A DNA stretch of 64,000 bases from Enterobacter sp. EA-1 (GTDB lineage: Bacteria; Pseudomonadota; Gammaproteobacteria; Enterobacterales; Enterobacteriaceae): positions 4,216,001 through 4,280,000 of the forward strand of contig CP025776.1 of NCBI GenBank assembly GCA_002886105.1. The letters run 5' to 3'. Under the pieces are notes generated by a model. The model ran no database searches and had not been told where the DNA came from. It saw only the letters and a list, made by a program, of their open reading frames with translations. Of the stretch, positions 11,665-23,572 are shown in pieces; positions within the stretch are counted from its first letter, which is position 1; every line of letters begins with the position of its first letter. The position numbers were made by a program, and so were the translations under genes.

Positions 11665-13840
11665 TTAGAAGCGGAAGGTTGCGGTCGCCACCACCTGACG
11701 CTCTGCGCCCCAGAAACAGCCATAGGCACCGGGAAGCAACTGGAAACATAATCGCGATCAAGCAGATTGTTTACGTTCAAAGCAACGCTAGAACCCGCCA
11801 TACCCAGACGGGCCGGTCATACTTGATAACAGCATCCATGACAGTCGCACTGCCCACTTTGAATGCGTTATCCGGTGCGCCGTAACTCGAACCGATGAAG
11901 CGTCCACCAGTGCCCAATGTCAGGCCAGACAATACGCCAGAATTGAAGGTGTAATCGCCCCACAAGGACCCCATGTTGCGCGGCACCTGCTCGACATGAT
12001 TGCCCTTCAGATTGGTGTCTTTGGTGTATTCAGCATCGATATAGGTATAAGACGCGGTCACATTGATATTGGCATTCAACGCCGCTTTCGCTTCCAGCTC
12101 CACACCACGCGAACGCACTTCCCCGATGGAACCTGTAACGTCGTATTATTCGGGTCGGTAGTCAGCGTATTAGTCTTCGTCAGCTGATACACCGCGCCAC
12201 TGGAGTACGATCGGCATATCTTTCGGTACATAGCGAACACCGGCTTCATACTGCTCACCTTTTGAAGGAGCAAAAGCCATACGCGGCGTGCTATAGAGAT
12301 CGAATGCATTCGGTTCGAAAGACTGGCTGTAGCTGATGTATGGCGCAATACCGTTATCAAAGAGGTAGTTAACACCACCACGCCGTGAACTGGTGGTCAT
12401 TGCGCTCGACAGAACCGCCATCGGCACGTACGGTCGTCTGCTGATTTGACCAGTCATAACGGCCACCCAGCGTAAAGACCCACTTATCCCACTCCGCACC
12501 GGTTTTGCGCGTAGATCCCCAGTCTGTTTGGTTTCGTTCAATTGGTAAGGCGCGGCATCACCAAAAGTGAAATCTTCCGGGGTATAAGGATTGTAGAGGT
12601 CGATAGACGGTGCACTACCAAATGTCGCATTGATATCGTTACGCATGCGCATGAAATCAACGCCGGTCAGCAGAGTATGCTCAACGGCACCCGTAGCGAA
12701 CTTACTCTGCAACTGAGTATCGACGCTGAAGTTCTGGAGACGTTCATTATCGACAACAGTGCCGCGGTTGAGGGTATGCCCATCAGACGCAATACCTGTA
12801 CCGTATACGCTCTGCTGAGCTGTTTTCATCTCAGAGAAGCGCAAGTTCTGGCGCAGAGTAAAGGTGTCATCGAAGCCATGCTCAACGCTATAACCGACCA
12901 TTTTCTGGTTACGGGAATAAGTGTTGTTCTTCGCACCTTCATTGAAGTCAGTACCAATACGGCTACCGTTCGGCAACGGCTGAACAGTCCCTTCCTTCGG
13001 CAACCATCCGTAGTAGCCGGTTTGTGGCTCATTCTGGAAGTAAGAGAGGAAAGTGAAATTGGTTTTATCGTCAGGACGCCGCGGGTGAACGAAGGCGCGA
13101 TGGCATAACGTTTTTGCTTCGCATTAACCTGCTGCTGATCGTTAGAACGGGCTACACCTGTCAGACGGTAGGAAAATTCACCGTTATCATCCAGCGCATC
13201 GCTGAAATCAAACCCTGTCTGGTACAGATTATCCGTTCCCATTTTGAACTGGACTTCGTGCAGCGGTTCCGTGGTCGGACGTTTGCTAACCATGGAAATA
13301 ATGCCACCCGGATTGCTCTTCCCATAGAGAACAGAAGTCGGCCCACGCATCAGTTCAACACGCTCTAGCATATAGGGATCGATGACTGCGTCGTTGTAGA
13401 AGTTACCCTGCAGTTTCAATCCATCCAGATAATTGTTCTGGCTGAGGCCGACCGAGGTAAACCCACGGATACTCACAAAGTCATAAGTATTGGACGCACC
13501 GCGGTTACTCACGACAACGCCGGGTGTATAGCCTAACGCCTCTTTACGGAAGCAGGCTGGCGGATTTGCATCTCTTCGCTGGTCACCACAGAAACAGACT
13601 GCGGGGTTTTCTCCAGCGGGGTATCCGTTTTGGTGGCGGTCGCAGAGTGTTTCGCTGCGATCGTCGCTGCCGGTCCCCATGCGCTCTCTTGCGGAGCGGC
13701 GGTGGTAACGGTGATGGTTTCTTCTTTTGGGTCGTTGCTGCCTGTGCATAAACAGACATGCCGCTAACCGCTGTGGCTACCACCACTGCGATTTTACGCA
13801 GCGTGGTGTTGACTGGCTGAGCAGTATTGGGACGCGCCAT
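11665..13840 (-). CDS. fhuA: Ferrichrome outer-membrane receptor FhuA
   Basis: FhuA is a TonB-dependent outer-membrane porin for ferrichrome (in E. coli also the receptor for T1, T5 and phi80 phages). The start MARPNTAQPVNTTLRKIAVV leads into a signal peptide ending near YAQAA. The plug domain has GYTPGVVVSNRGASNTYDF and VELMRGPTSVLYGKSNPGG. The beta-barrel follows and ends in RQVVATATFRF, the C-terminal Phe signature needed for barrel assembly. Breaks occur near 13690, 13560, 13010, 12490, 12210, 12125, 11800 and 11730. About 725 residues are encoded, slightly shorter than E. coli FhuA, mostly by unresolved indels. It is the first gene of the operon, behind a Fur site. Confidence 0.94.
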
Positions 13841-13880
13841 TGTTTTATCTCTGAATCAATGAGTGAATGATAACGTAAAC

Positions 13881-13899
13881 GATAATTATTATTATGACC
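13881..13899 (-). promoter_or_regulatory. Fur box upstream of fhuA
   Basis: GATAATTATTATTATGACC matches the 19-base Fur consensus at 14 positions. It continues into further GATAA-like hexamers (ATGATAAC at 13867-13874), as in arrays of overlapping Fur sites. It lies about 40 bases before the fhuA start and predicts iron repression. Confidence 0.75.
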
Positions 13900-14051
13900 G
13901 CAGCATAATAGGCGAAGGGTTGCCTGTATAGCAAGCAACGCGCCGTCTGAACGGGCTTAAAGGATGAAGAAATAACCAGATAGAAACGGGGGTTAAATGG
14001 CTATTAATAGGAATTTACTATCGCGTTATCCGGATGTTTTAGACAACGGAA

Positions 14052-14086
14052 GAAAAAACCCCCGGCCTTTCGACCAGCGGGGGTTT
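14052..14086 (-). terminator. Rho-independent terminator of mrcB
   Basis: A 9-bp stem AAACCCCCG/CGGGGGTTT is followed on the minus strand by a run of U. It lies 16 bases after the mrcB stop and upstream of fhuA. Confidence 0.85.
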
Positions 14087-14101
14087 GATGGCAATCATGG
14101 C

Positions 14102-16631
14102 TTAATTGCCGCCGAACATCTCTTTGATCCACCCCGCTACGCCATCGCTTTTCTGCTCCTGCTGCGGTGGTTGCTGCGTTGGTTGTTGCGGCTGCTGTTG
14201 CGGCTGCGTCGACGAGTCAAACGGGTTACTCGTCTGCGGCTGCATCTGGTTCTGCTGGCACAACGTTTCCGGGCTGGTGGTCCAGACCGGTAGCTGACGT
14301 GAGCCGCCACCGCCGCAGACAAAGTTGCCCATATCGTCGACGCCCATTGTGGTGATGTCTTCCGGCGGCGTCAGATCTAACGGGGATCGGCGACTGGTTT
14401 TCCGGGTAGCGCTGATAAATCGCCATTGCGCCGCTGGCGCCATACAGTTTGGTCGGCTGGTTATTGTCGCGGCCTACCCGAGGTAATGGTCACTTCACGC
14501 CCATCGATACCGGCAAACCAGTGTCCACGTTATTGTTGGTGGTCCCGGTTTTGCCCGCCGGTGCAGCCCGAGGATACTTCGCGCCAAGCTGACGACCCGT
14601 ACCGCGTAGCACCACCTGCTGCATGGTCCACAGCGTCATATATGCCGCCTGCGCCGGTACTGCACGCTCGGCCTGCGGGAAGCTCTGATAGAGCACCGAG
14701 CCATCTTCAGCGATCACCGAGCGCAGCGCGGAAAGCGGCGCACGGTTACCCCGCTGGCGATCGTCTGGAATGCCTGCGCCACTTCAATCGGCGTCAGGTT
14801 CAGCGCACCAAGCAGCATCGACGGCATCCCCGTCAGCTGATCTTTCGGCGCACCGAGTTTTTCCCGGTGCATCCGTCACCGCTGGCAGACCAATCGCCAT
14901 CCCGAGGTTAACGGTCGGCACGTTCATAGAACGGGTCAGCGCATCCACCAGCATGACCTGACCACTGAAACGGTGGTCATCGTTCTGCGGCGCCCACACC
15001 GGCCATTGGACAGGCGCAGTGAAATCGGCGCATCCGCGATCCACGTATTCAGGCGGTACTGATTCGGCTGGCTTAACGCGGTCAGATAGGTCGCCGGTTT
15101 CGCCAGTGAACCAATCGAACGGCGCGCCTGCATCGCGCGGTTATAACCGGCAAACTGCGGTGTAGCGCCACCGACCATCGCCCGCACTTCGCCGGTGAAG
15201 CGGTCTACCACCACCATCGCGGTTTCAAGGTCGGTCAATTTGCGCTGTTTGATCAGCGCCGGAATGCCGTCCACTGCCGCTTTTTCGGCAGCATCCTGCG
15301 CCACAGAATCAAAGGTCGTAAAGATCTTCACGCCGGAGAGATCTTTCACTTTGTCGCCCAGCTTCGCCTGCAGCTCCTGACGCACCATCTGCATAAACGC
15401 CGGCTGCGGTGAAATCACCCCGCCGCGCGGCTGCACGCCCAGCGGACGGGCGCTCAGCATGTCATACAGCTCCGGTCGATCACATTCTGCTGTTGCAGCA
15501 AGCGCAGCACCAGATTGCGGCGTTCCAGCGCCAGTTTTGGATTGCGCCATGGGTTGTAGACCGAGGCCCCTTTCACCATCCCAACCAGCAACGCCTGCTG
15601 ATCAAGACTTAGCTCTTCCACCGGACGACCAAAATAGTACAGGCTTGCCAGCGGGAAACCGCGGATCTCGTTATCGCCGCTCTGACCCGGGTGTAAACCT
15701 CGTTCATATACAGCTCAAGGATGCGATCCTTACTGTAACGGGCATCCATGATCAGCGCCATATAGGCTTCGTTAGCTTTACGCCAGTAAGAACGCTCGCT
15801 GCTGAGGAACAGGTTTTTCACCAGTTGCTGGGTCAGCGTACTCGCCCCTGCACGGTGCGGCCTGCCGTCAGGTTGGCCAGTACCGCACGGCCAATGGAGT
15901 AGAAGCTAATGCCATCGTGTTCGTAAAAATGGCGGTCTTCCGTTGCCAGCAGGGTATCCACCAGCAGATCCGGGAAGCCATTACGCGGCACAAACAGACG
16001 CTGCTCGCCGTTTGGCGAGGAGAGCATGGTGATCAGACGCGGATCGAGGCGGAAGAAACCGAACTGGCGGTTGCTGTCCATGTTTTCGATGGTTTCCAGA
16101 CGATCGCCATCAAACGTCAGACGCGCGCGCACCTGCCCTTCTTTACTGTCCGGGAAATCAAACGGACGGCGGATCATCTCAATGCTTTTCGCCTGCACGG
16201 TAAACTCGCCGGGACGCGTCATCTTCGTCACCCCGGCGGTACTGCGTGGCTTCCAGCAGTTTCACCATCTCGTTTTTACTGACCGCCATATCCGGTTCAA
16301 GGTTGACCATGCGACCATAGACCGCCGCTGGCAACTGCCAGACTTTGCCGTCGATACGGGCGCGGATCTTTGATCCAAATAGACGCCATAAATGGCGCAC
16401 AGCACGGCAAGGACAATGAAGATTTTAAACAGCAGCCAGAACCAACCGCGTTTTCCCCGGGGCTTCCGGCCTTTGCCTCTTCCTTTTTCGGCATCGGTTC
16501 TTCATCCTCATCGTCATCATCTTCGTACTCGTCATACTCCTCTTCCCGGAGTCGACGACGACTGATCTTCTCTTTGCCGGACGCGCTGGTTTCCCTTTGC
16601 GTCCAATTGGCTCGCGGTCATTCCCCGCCAT
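14102..16631 (-). CDS. mrcB: Penicillin-binding protein 1B (bifunctional)
   Basis: PBP1b polymerises glycan strands and cross-links them in the periplasm. The start [18 protein letters not shown] gives the basic/acidic cytoplasmic tail, then one membrane anchor near 16400. The UB2H domain follows, then the glycosyltransferase with [16 protein letters not shown] and NEVYT. The transpeptidase has [14 protein letters not shown] with the active Ser and the [10 protein letters not shown] motif. The tail is Gln-rich ([19 protein letters not shown]) and ends WIKEMFGGN. Length corresponds to about 843 residues. Breaks occur near 16500, 16370, 16240, 15850, 15690, 15480, 15000, 14870, 14750, 14500 and 14400. 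Confidence 0.95.
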
Positions 16632-16747
16632 GCTTTACTCTCCGCAACTTTCAGGCGCAAGGGCCTGATTCTCAGCTCTTCTGCACAGAGGCAGAAGAAG
16701 AAATCTCTCAATTTTCACCCCGCGCCGGGCGGTAAACGTTGACCGGC

Positions 16748-19170
16748 TCAGGAGTACTTTTTCGTCCGCCGCGTAGGGGCGGTATTGGCCGGATCGTCCG
16801 GCCAGACATGTTTCGGGTAGCGCCCTTTCATCTCTTTTGCACATCGCGCCGAACCGGCCCAAAACGCCGCTAAATCACGGGTAATTTGCAGCGGTCGCTG
16901 CGCAGGAGAAAGCAGCTCCAGCACTAGCGCTACGCGCCCCTGCGCAATGGTGGGCGTGGTAGCTTCGCCAAACATTTCCTGAATGCGAACCGCCAGCACC
17001 GGCGGATTATCCTCATGATAGCGAATGGCTATCCGGCTTCCGGTCGGCACAGTGTAATGCCCGGTGCAGCTCACTATCCAGCCGTTGACGTAATGACCAC
17101 GGCAACAGGGTTTGTAACGCTTGCGTAACATCCAGCGCTTTCAGATCGCGCAACGAACGGATACCGCCCATGTGCGGCAGCAACCACTGCTCCAGCGAGT
17201 CCAGTAACGAAGCGTCATCCACTGCGGGCCACGCCTGCTCCGGCAGCCACTTCGCCGCACAGTGTAATCGCAAACGCAACTGTTCAGCTTCCGGCGTCCA
17301 GTTCAGCACCCGCAGCCCTTTATCACGGATGCCATTGAGCATCGCCAGATGCAATTCTTCTTCCGACGGCTTTGCCAGCGGCTGCACTTTTTACCGTCAG
17401 TTGCCCTATCTGGCTCCGGCGGAACGCTTTTAACGTGCCTTGCGCATCGTCCCACTCAATGGTGTCTGATTGCTGCAATAAGTGCGGGCAACGAGCAATC
17501 AGCGCGTCGATATCCAGCGGCAGCGCCAGCAGAATACGGGCATCCGGCGACTGACTCCCCTGCAACAACAGCGGCGCAATCAGCCATTCATGACGGCCCA
17601 GCGCATCGTCGGCGTCCAGCGTGGCGCCCATACCGTTCGCCAGTTGATAACGCCCCTGCTGGCCTCGCCTGCGCGCAATACGATCGGCAAAGGCGCTGGC
17701 CAGAAGCGGTGCCAGCGCATCGCTGTCCGGTTCACCGGCATAGCTTTTCAACCGCCGGGCAAGCTGGCGCGCCCGCTGCTGCCAGTTCGGTTGTTGGCGC
17801 GCGAACGCTATGCTGAGATCGCTATTTCCTGCGCGGCGGCTCCTCAAGAATGGCCGCCAGCTTCGCCGCAGTGGCAATCTCATCATCACCGTTCGCCGAA
17901 GCCAGCATTGCCGCCGCGCGGATCGTTACCGAGCGCCGCCATCTTCCGGCCTGACGCCGTTAAACGCCCTTCCTCCAGCGCCTGCAGCTGTTTCCAGCAG
18001 CTTACGAGCCGCAGCGAGATTTACCTCAGGCGGCATATCCAGCCAGTTGAGCCGGGCGGGATCCTCGGCATCCCCACAGTAATAATTCCATCAACAAGCC
18101 AGACAAATCGCTGTTGAGTATTTCCGGACTGCTTTGCGCCGCGGCGTTCCGCCTGCTCTTTGCCCAGCAAGTGCAAACAAATTCCGGGTTCAAGACGGCC
18201 TGCACGCCCGGCGCGCTGCGTCATTGAGGCGACGCTGATACGCTGCGTGATCAGCCGGGTTAATCCGCTACGGGCGTCAAGAACGGGCGACGCGCTCCTG
18301 CGCGCTATCCACCACCAGCCGTATGCCTTCAATGGTCAGACTGGTTTCGGCGATATTCGTCGCCAGCACCACTTTTCGCTGCCCGGTCGGGGCGGCAAAA
18401 TCGCTTTACGCTGTTCGCTTAACGGCAGCGCGCCATACAGCGGGCAGAGCACGACATCGCTGCCCACGCGGGAAGCGAGCTGCTCCTGAACACGCAGGAT
18501 CTCACCTACACCCGGTAAAAACAGCAACAGCGAACCCGGCTCGCTGCGCAACAGCTCGGCGGTCGCCTGCGCCACCGCTTCGTCAAAACGCTGATGCGTC
18601 GGCAAGGCCGAGGAAGCGCTGTTCAACCGGGCCGCGCGCCCCTGCGAAACGATGACCGGCGCATCCGGCAACAGCGCCTGCAAGCGCTCGTTATCCAGCG
18701 TCGCGGACATCACCAGCAACTTGAGGTCATCACGCAGCCCCTGCTGAACATCCAGCAGCAACGCCAGAGCCAGATCGGCCTGTAAACTGCGCTCGTGAAA
18801 TTCATCCAGTATCACCAGCCCCACGCCGCTCAGCTCCGGATCGTGCTGGATCAGGCGCGTCAGGATCCTTCGGTGACCACTTCCAGCCGCGTGTCTGGCC
18901 CCACGCAGGTTTCCGCCCGCATGCGATAGCCAACCGTTTCTCCGGGTTTCTCATCAAGAAGTTCCGCCAGCCTCTGCGCAACATTGCGGGCAGCGAGGCG
19001 ACGCGGCTCCAGCAGCAAAATACGCCCCTCAATAGCGCCCTGTTGCAGCAATTGCAGCGGCAGCCATGTGGATTTCCCTGCCCCGGTCGGCGCGCTCAAT
19101 AGCACTGGGGTGCGCGTTGCAGCGCAGAAAGGATATCGGGAAGAACAGCGGCGACCGGCAATAAGGACAC
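16748..19170 (-). CDS. hrpB: ATP-dependent helicase HrpB (DEAH family)
   Basis: HrpB is a DExH-box RNA helicase-like protein of unclear cellular role. A GTG start at 19170 has CAGGAG six bases upstream and gives [14 protein letters not shown]. Walker A is [19 protein letters not shown], motif II is [18 protein letters not shown] is VMSATLDN, and motif VI is [12 protein letters not shown]. The C-terminal HrpB domain ends [21 protein letters not shown], broken here into two quotes by length: PDDPANTAP and TRRTKKYS. The 2423 bases fit 809 codons. Breaks lie near 19130, 18865, 18390, 18290, 18130, 17830, 17385, 17060 and 16850. Confidence 0.93.
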
Positions 19171-19252
19171 AAAAGCTCCTGAGGGTTAACATAGAACAGC
19201 GCAGTAGTATACCATCGCCGCAAACCATAACCGAGCCATTACCGGGGAGCGC

Positions 19253-19783
19253 ATGTCCGAATCCAAAAGGCTGTTTTTGCTATTGAGTTACCCGCCGGGA
19301 TCCAGACGCAGGTGGTGCACTGGCGCGCGCAACACTTCCCGGCCGATGCAGGGCGACCCATCGCCGCCGCCAACCTGCATCTGACGCTGGCGTTTCTCGG
19401 TGACATCAGCGCGGAGAAACAGCGGGCGCTGGGAAACGCTTGCCGGGCGCATACATCAGCCGGGTTTTACGCTGACGCTGGATGATGCAGGACAGTGGCT
19501 GCGATCGCGCGTGGTCTGGCTTGGTGCGCGTCAGCCGCCGCGCGGGTTGCTACAGCTGGCAGATATGCTTCGCGCGCAGGCTTCCCGCAGCGGTTGTTAC
19601 CAAAGCCCGCAGCCTTTCCACCCGCATATCACGCTATTGCGCGACGCCGGTCAGGCGGTGACCATTCCGCCGCCGGGTTTTCGCTGGACCTTTCCGGTCG
19701 AAGCGTTTGCGTTGTATGAATCGCAGTTTATCAACGGGCGCACCCGTTATACGGCGCTCAATCGCTGGGCATTAAAAACATAA
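19253..19783 (+). CDS. thpR: RNA 2',3'-cyclic phosphodiesterase ThpR (LigT)
   Basis: ThpR is a two-histidine 2H phosphoesterase that opens 2',3'-cyclic phosphates and in vitro joins tRNA halves. Both HxTx signatures are visible: NLHLTLAFLG near 19375 and PFHPHITLLRD near 19620. The start is ATG 19253 (MSESKRLF), divergent from hrpB. It runs to TAA 19783, 16 bases before sfsA. Breaks occur in the first 20 codons and near 19432, where one G is gained in LETLAGRI. Confidence 0.9.
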
Positions 19784-19798
19784 CAATAAGGATTTCCT

Positions 19799-20499
19799 AT
19801 GCAGTTTTCCCCGCCGCTAAAACCCGCCACGCTGATTCAGCGCTATAAACGATTTCTTGCCGATGTGATTACGCCAGAGGGCGAAACGCTGACGCTGCAT
19901 TGCCCGAATACCGGCGCAATGACCGGCTGCGCCACACCGGCGACACGGTCTGGTATTCCACATCAGAAAATCCTAAACGCAAATATGCGCACACCGGGAA
20001 TTAACGCAAACCCAGCAAGGGGCGTTTATTTGCGTCAACACGCTGCGCGCAAATACGCTGACCAAAGAGGCGATCCTCGCCGGAAACCTGCCAGAACTGA
20101 CCGGCTATAGCGCGCTGAAAAGCGAAGTAAAATATGGTGCGGAACGTAGCAGAATTGATTTTCTGCTACAGGCGGATGATCGACGCAACTGCTATATTGA
20201 AGTGAAATCGGTCACGCTCGCCGAGCAGCAGTCAGGCTTTTCCCGGATGCGGTCACCCTCCGGGGTCAAAAGCATCTGCGGGAGTTAATGAGCGTGGCGG
20301 CCAATGGCGATCGCGCTGTCATCCTGTTTGCCGCCTTGCACTCAGCCGTTGAACATTTTTCTCCAGCGCGCCATATTGATGAGGAATACGCACGTTTGTT
20401 GAATGACGCACAACGTCAGGGGTGGAAATTCTCGCTTATAAAGCGGAACTTTCTGCCGATAACATCACTCTGAGTTTGCCGGTGCCTTTCACCGTTTAG
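19799..20499 (+). CDS. sfsA: DNA-binding sugar fermentation stimulation protein SfsA
   Basis: SfsA was described in E. coli as a DNA-binding protein that stimulates maltose genes; it has a nuclease-like fold. The N-terminus is [19 protein letters not shown], then [19 protein letters not shown], and in the centre [17 protein letters not shown] and [12 protein letters not shown] with acidic residues of a PD-(D/E)xK-like core. [19 protein letters not shown] and [12 protein letters not shown] follow. Breaks occur near 19943, 19992 (HTWEL site, CCTGG read as CCGG), 20010, 20235 and 20430. It ends at TAG 20497-20499 upstream of dksA. Confidence 0.93.
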
Positions 20500-20674
20500 A
20501 GGCAGGCGTTTGACTAATAAGTGTTCTGGTCGCGTGCGCAAATACGCTTTTCTTCACAGGGTTGTCAAGTGTTACGTTTAGATATTTGCCATCCGGAAAA
20601 GCATCTGTTATTTATAGCGGCCTGATTTTTTCCCCCAACCGGGGGATCGATAGTGCGTGTTAAGGAGAAGCAAC

Positions 20675-21127
20675 ATGCAAGAAGGGCAAAACCGTAAAAC
20701 ATCGTCCCTGAGTATTCTCGCCATCGCTGGGGTGGAGCCGTATCAAGAGAAGCCGGGCGAAGAGTATATGAACGAAGCCCAGCTGGCTCACTTCAAGCGC
20801 ATTCTTGAAGCATGGCGTAATCAACTTAGGGATGAAGTCGATCGCACCGTCACACATATGCAAGACGAAGCTGCAAACTTCCCTGATCCGGTTGATCGTG
20901 CCGCACAGGAAGAAGAGTTCAGCCTCGAACTGCGTAACCGTGATCGCGAGCGCAAGCTGATTAAAAGATCGAGAAGACGCTGAAAAAGTGGAAGACGAAG
21001 ATTTCGGCTTCTGTGAATCCTGCGGTGTGGAAATTGGCATCCGCCGTCTGGAAGCGCGTCCGACCGCCGATCTGTGCATCGACTGCAAAACGCTGGCGGA
21101 AATCCGCGAAAACAGATGGCGGGTTAA
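20675..21127 (+). CDS. dksA: RNA polymerase-binding transcription factor DksA
   Basis: DksA binds the RNA polymerase secondary channel and, with ppGpp, mediates the stringent response. The coding start [19 protein letters not shown] has a strong AAGGAG site (20662-20667). The coiled-coil tip carries the key acidic DxxDxA motif in [13 protein letters not shown]. The zinc finger is [20 protein letters not shown], continued as LCIDCK, a four-cysteine site. Two homopolymer losses break the frame: LIKKIEKT near 20965 and REKQMAG near 21112. Length is 151 codons, as in E. coli. Confidence 0.96.
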
Positions 21128-21179
21128 TCACCCGTTATCACTGATGGCGTACCACAACGCTGTGGTTGCGCTCCTATAC

Positions 21180-21198
21180 GGCGGGATTTATTCCCGCC
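21180..21198 (+). terminator. Terminator-like hairpin after dksA
   Basis: A 7-bp stem GGCGGGA/TCCCGCC with a TTTAT loop is followed by an AT-rich stretch. A second small stem ACCACA/TGTGGT precedes it at 21151-21166. It lies between dksA and gluQ. Confidence 0.6.
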
Positions 21199-21217
21199 CT
21201 ATATTTTGCCTGTTGAT

Positions 21218-22115
21218 ATGCCTGAATCACACTATATTGGGCGCTTTGCGCCATCTCCCTCTGGTGAACTGCATTTTGGTTCGCTGATCGCTGCGCTTGG
21301 CAGCTACCTGCAAGCCCGCGCCAGTCAAGGCCTTTGGCTTGTTCGCATCGAAGATATTGACCCTCCACGCGAAGTCCCCGGTGCAGCAAACACCATCCTG
21401 CGTCAACTTGAACATTACGGCCTGCAGTGGGACGGCAATGTACTCTGGCAGTCACAACGTCATGAGGCTTACCGCGACGCACTCGCCACTTTGCAACTTG
21501 AAGGATTAAGCTATTACTGCACCTGCTCGCGTGCGCGGATTCAAAGCGTGGGCGGCGCCTATGATGGCTATTGCCGTACCCGCCATAACGGCCCGGAAAA
21601 CGCGGCCGTACGCCTGATGCAGCAGCATCCGGTGCTGGCGTTTGATGACAAACTGCGCGGTCATATCATTGCCGATGAAAAACTGGCGCGGGAAGATTTT
21701 ATTATTCATCGTCGTGATGGGCTGTTTGCTTTACAACCCCGGCGGTGGTGGTTGATGATCATTTTCAGGGTATTACCGAGATTGTGCGTGGTGCGGATTT
21801 GATCGAACCCACGGTGCGGCAAATTTCCTGTATCAACACCTTGGCTGGCCAACGCCAGAGTACATTCATTTGCCACTGGCGCTGAATGAGCAGGGAAATA
21901 AGCTCTCCAAGCAGAACCATGCGCCCGCCTTGCGGCGGCGATCCGCGCCCCATAATAATCAGGGCTTTACAATTCCTGAACCGGGGATGTAACACAAGAA
22001 TGGCAGGATCTCAGCATTGAGGCATTGCTGAAAAGGGCGGTGGCGAACTGGGCGCTTTCCCGCGTTCCGGGGAGCAGCGTGTGCGAATACGGCATTCTCA
22101 AATGCCTCGCGCTGA
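21218..22115 (+). CDS. gluQ: Glutamyl-Q tRNA(Asp) synthetase
   Basis: GluQ attaches glutamate to queuosine at the wobble position of tRNA-Asp. It is a truncated glutamyl-tRNA synthetase without an anticodon-binding domain. The N-terminus [18 protein letters not shown] contains the HIGH-like motif. The zinc site is [19 protein letters not shown] (Cys-x-Cys, Tyr, Cys). [12 protein letters not shown] signature lies near 21900. Breaks occur at 21736-21742 (NLAVVV site, CCTGG read as CCCCGG), near 21825, 21935 and 21990, and one base near 22083. The repaired end reads [12 protein letters not shown] (22113-22115). A TTG codon 12 bases upstream is an alternative start. Confidence 0.93.
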
Positions 22116-22171
22116 GCTATGATTAGCCGCTATTTTTTTGTCCTGACGTTTGACACTTACCGAGGTGTACT

Positions 22172-23572
22172 ATTTTTTACCCGAGTCGCTAATTTTTGCC
22201 GCAAGGTGCTGAGCCGCGAAGAGAGCATGGTCGTTGAGGCTATGGCCCAACCACAGATGACGGTTATTCCGCGTGAGCAGCACGCTATTTCCCGCAAAGA
22301 TATCAGTGAAAACGCGCTCAAGGTGCTCTATCGTCTGAATAAAGCGGGCTACGACGCTTACACCGGGTGGGCGGCGGCGTGCGTGACTTATTGCTGGGCA
22401 AAAAACCAAAGGATTTTGACGTTACCACCAGCGCGACCCCCGGACCAGTGCACGTAAACTGTTCCGCAACTGCCGCTGGTCGGTCGCCGTTTCCGCCTCG
22501 CGCATGTGATGTTCGGGCCGGAAATCATCGAAGTCGCCACCTTTCGCGGGCACCATGACGATCAACAAACCGATCGCACCATCTCCCAGCGCGGGCAAAA
22601 CGGTATGCTGCTGCGCGACAATATCTTCGGCTCCATCGAAGAAGATGCCCAGCGCCGCGACTTCACCATTAACAGTCTCTATTACAGCGTAGCCGATTTT
22701 ACCGTTCGCGATTACGTGGGCGGTATGCGCGACTGGAAGAAGGCGTGATCCGCCTGATTGGCAACCCGGAGACGCGTTACCGCGAAGATCCGGTACGCAT
22801 GCTGCGCGCCGTGCGTTTCGCCGCCAAGCTGAACATGCGCATCAGCGAAGAAACCGCCGAACCCATTCCACGTCTCGCCACCCTGATCAACGATGTACCG
22901 CCAGCGCGCCTGTTTGAGGAGTCGCTCAAACTGTTGCAGGCTGGCTACGGCTACGACACCTGCCAGTTGCTGCGCGAATACGGCCTGTTTCAGCCGCTGT
23001 TCCCGACCATCACGCGCTATTTCACCGAAAACGGCGATAGCCCGATGGAGCGCATTATCGAGCAGGTGCTGAAGAACACGGATAACCGCATCCGCAATGA
23101 TATGCGTGTTAACCCGGCGTTTCTGTTTGCTGCCATGTTCTGGTATCCGTTACTGGAGAATGCCCAGCGCATCGCACAAGAAGGCGGGCTGGCCTATTAC
23201 GACGCTTTCGCGCTGGCGATGAATGATGTGCTGGACGAAGCCTGCCGTTCACTGGCAATTCCGAAACGTATTACCACACTGATTCGCGATATCTGGCAGT
23301 TGCAGTTGCGTATGTCCCGTCGTCAGGGGAAACGCGCACCGGAAACTGATGGAGCATCCGAAATTCCGCGCCGCCTACGATCTGATGGCGCTGCGCGCCG
23401 ATGCCGAAAACAACGGTGAGCTGCAACGTCTGGTGAAATGGTGGGGTGAATTCCAAGTTTCTGCGCCGCCAGCGCAAAAGATATGCTGGATGATTTAGGT
23501 GATGAACCGGCTGAGCGCCGTCGTCATCGTCGACCGCGCAAACGCACACCGCGTCGCGAGGGCAATGCGTGA
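22172..23572 (+). CDS. pcnB: Poly(A) polymerase I, probable AUU start
   Basis: PcnB adds poly(A) tails to RNA 3' ends, promoting decay and controlling ColE1-type plasmid copy number. The N-terminal [17 protein letters not shown] aligns with E. coli PcnB, which is known to start at the inefficient codon AUU. Here ATT (22172-22174) follows GAGGTGTACT at the proper spacing, though the T run is one base too long for the frame. An in-frame ATG at 22119 is the alternative. The nucleotidyltransferase core ([20 protein letters not shown]) is broken at 22361. [31 protein letters not shown] and the Arg-rich tail [17 protein letters not shown] are clear. It overlaps folK by four bases. Confidence 0.93.
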
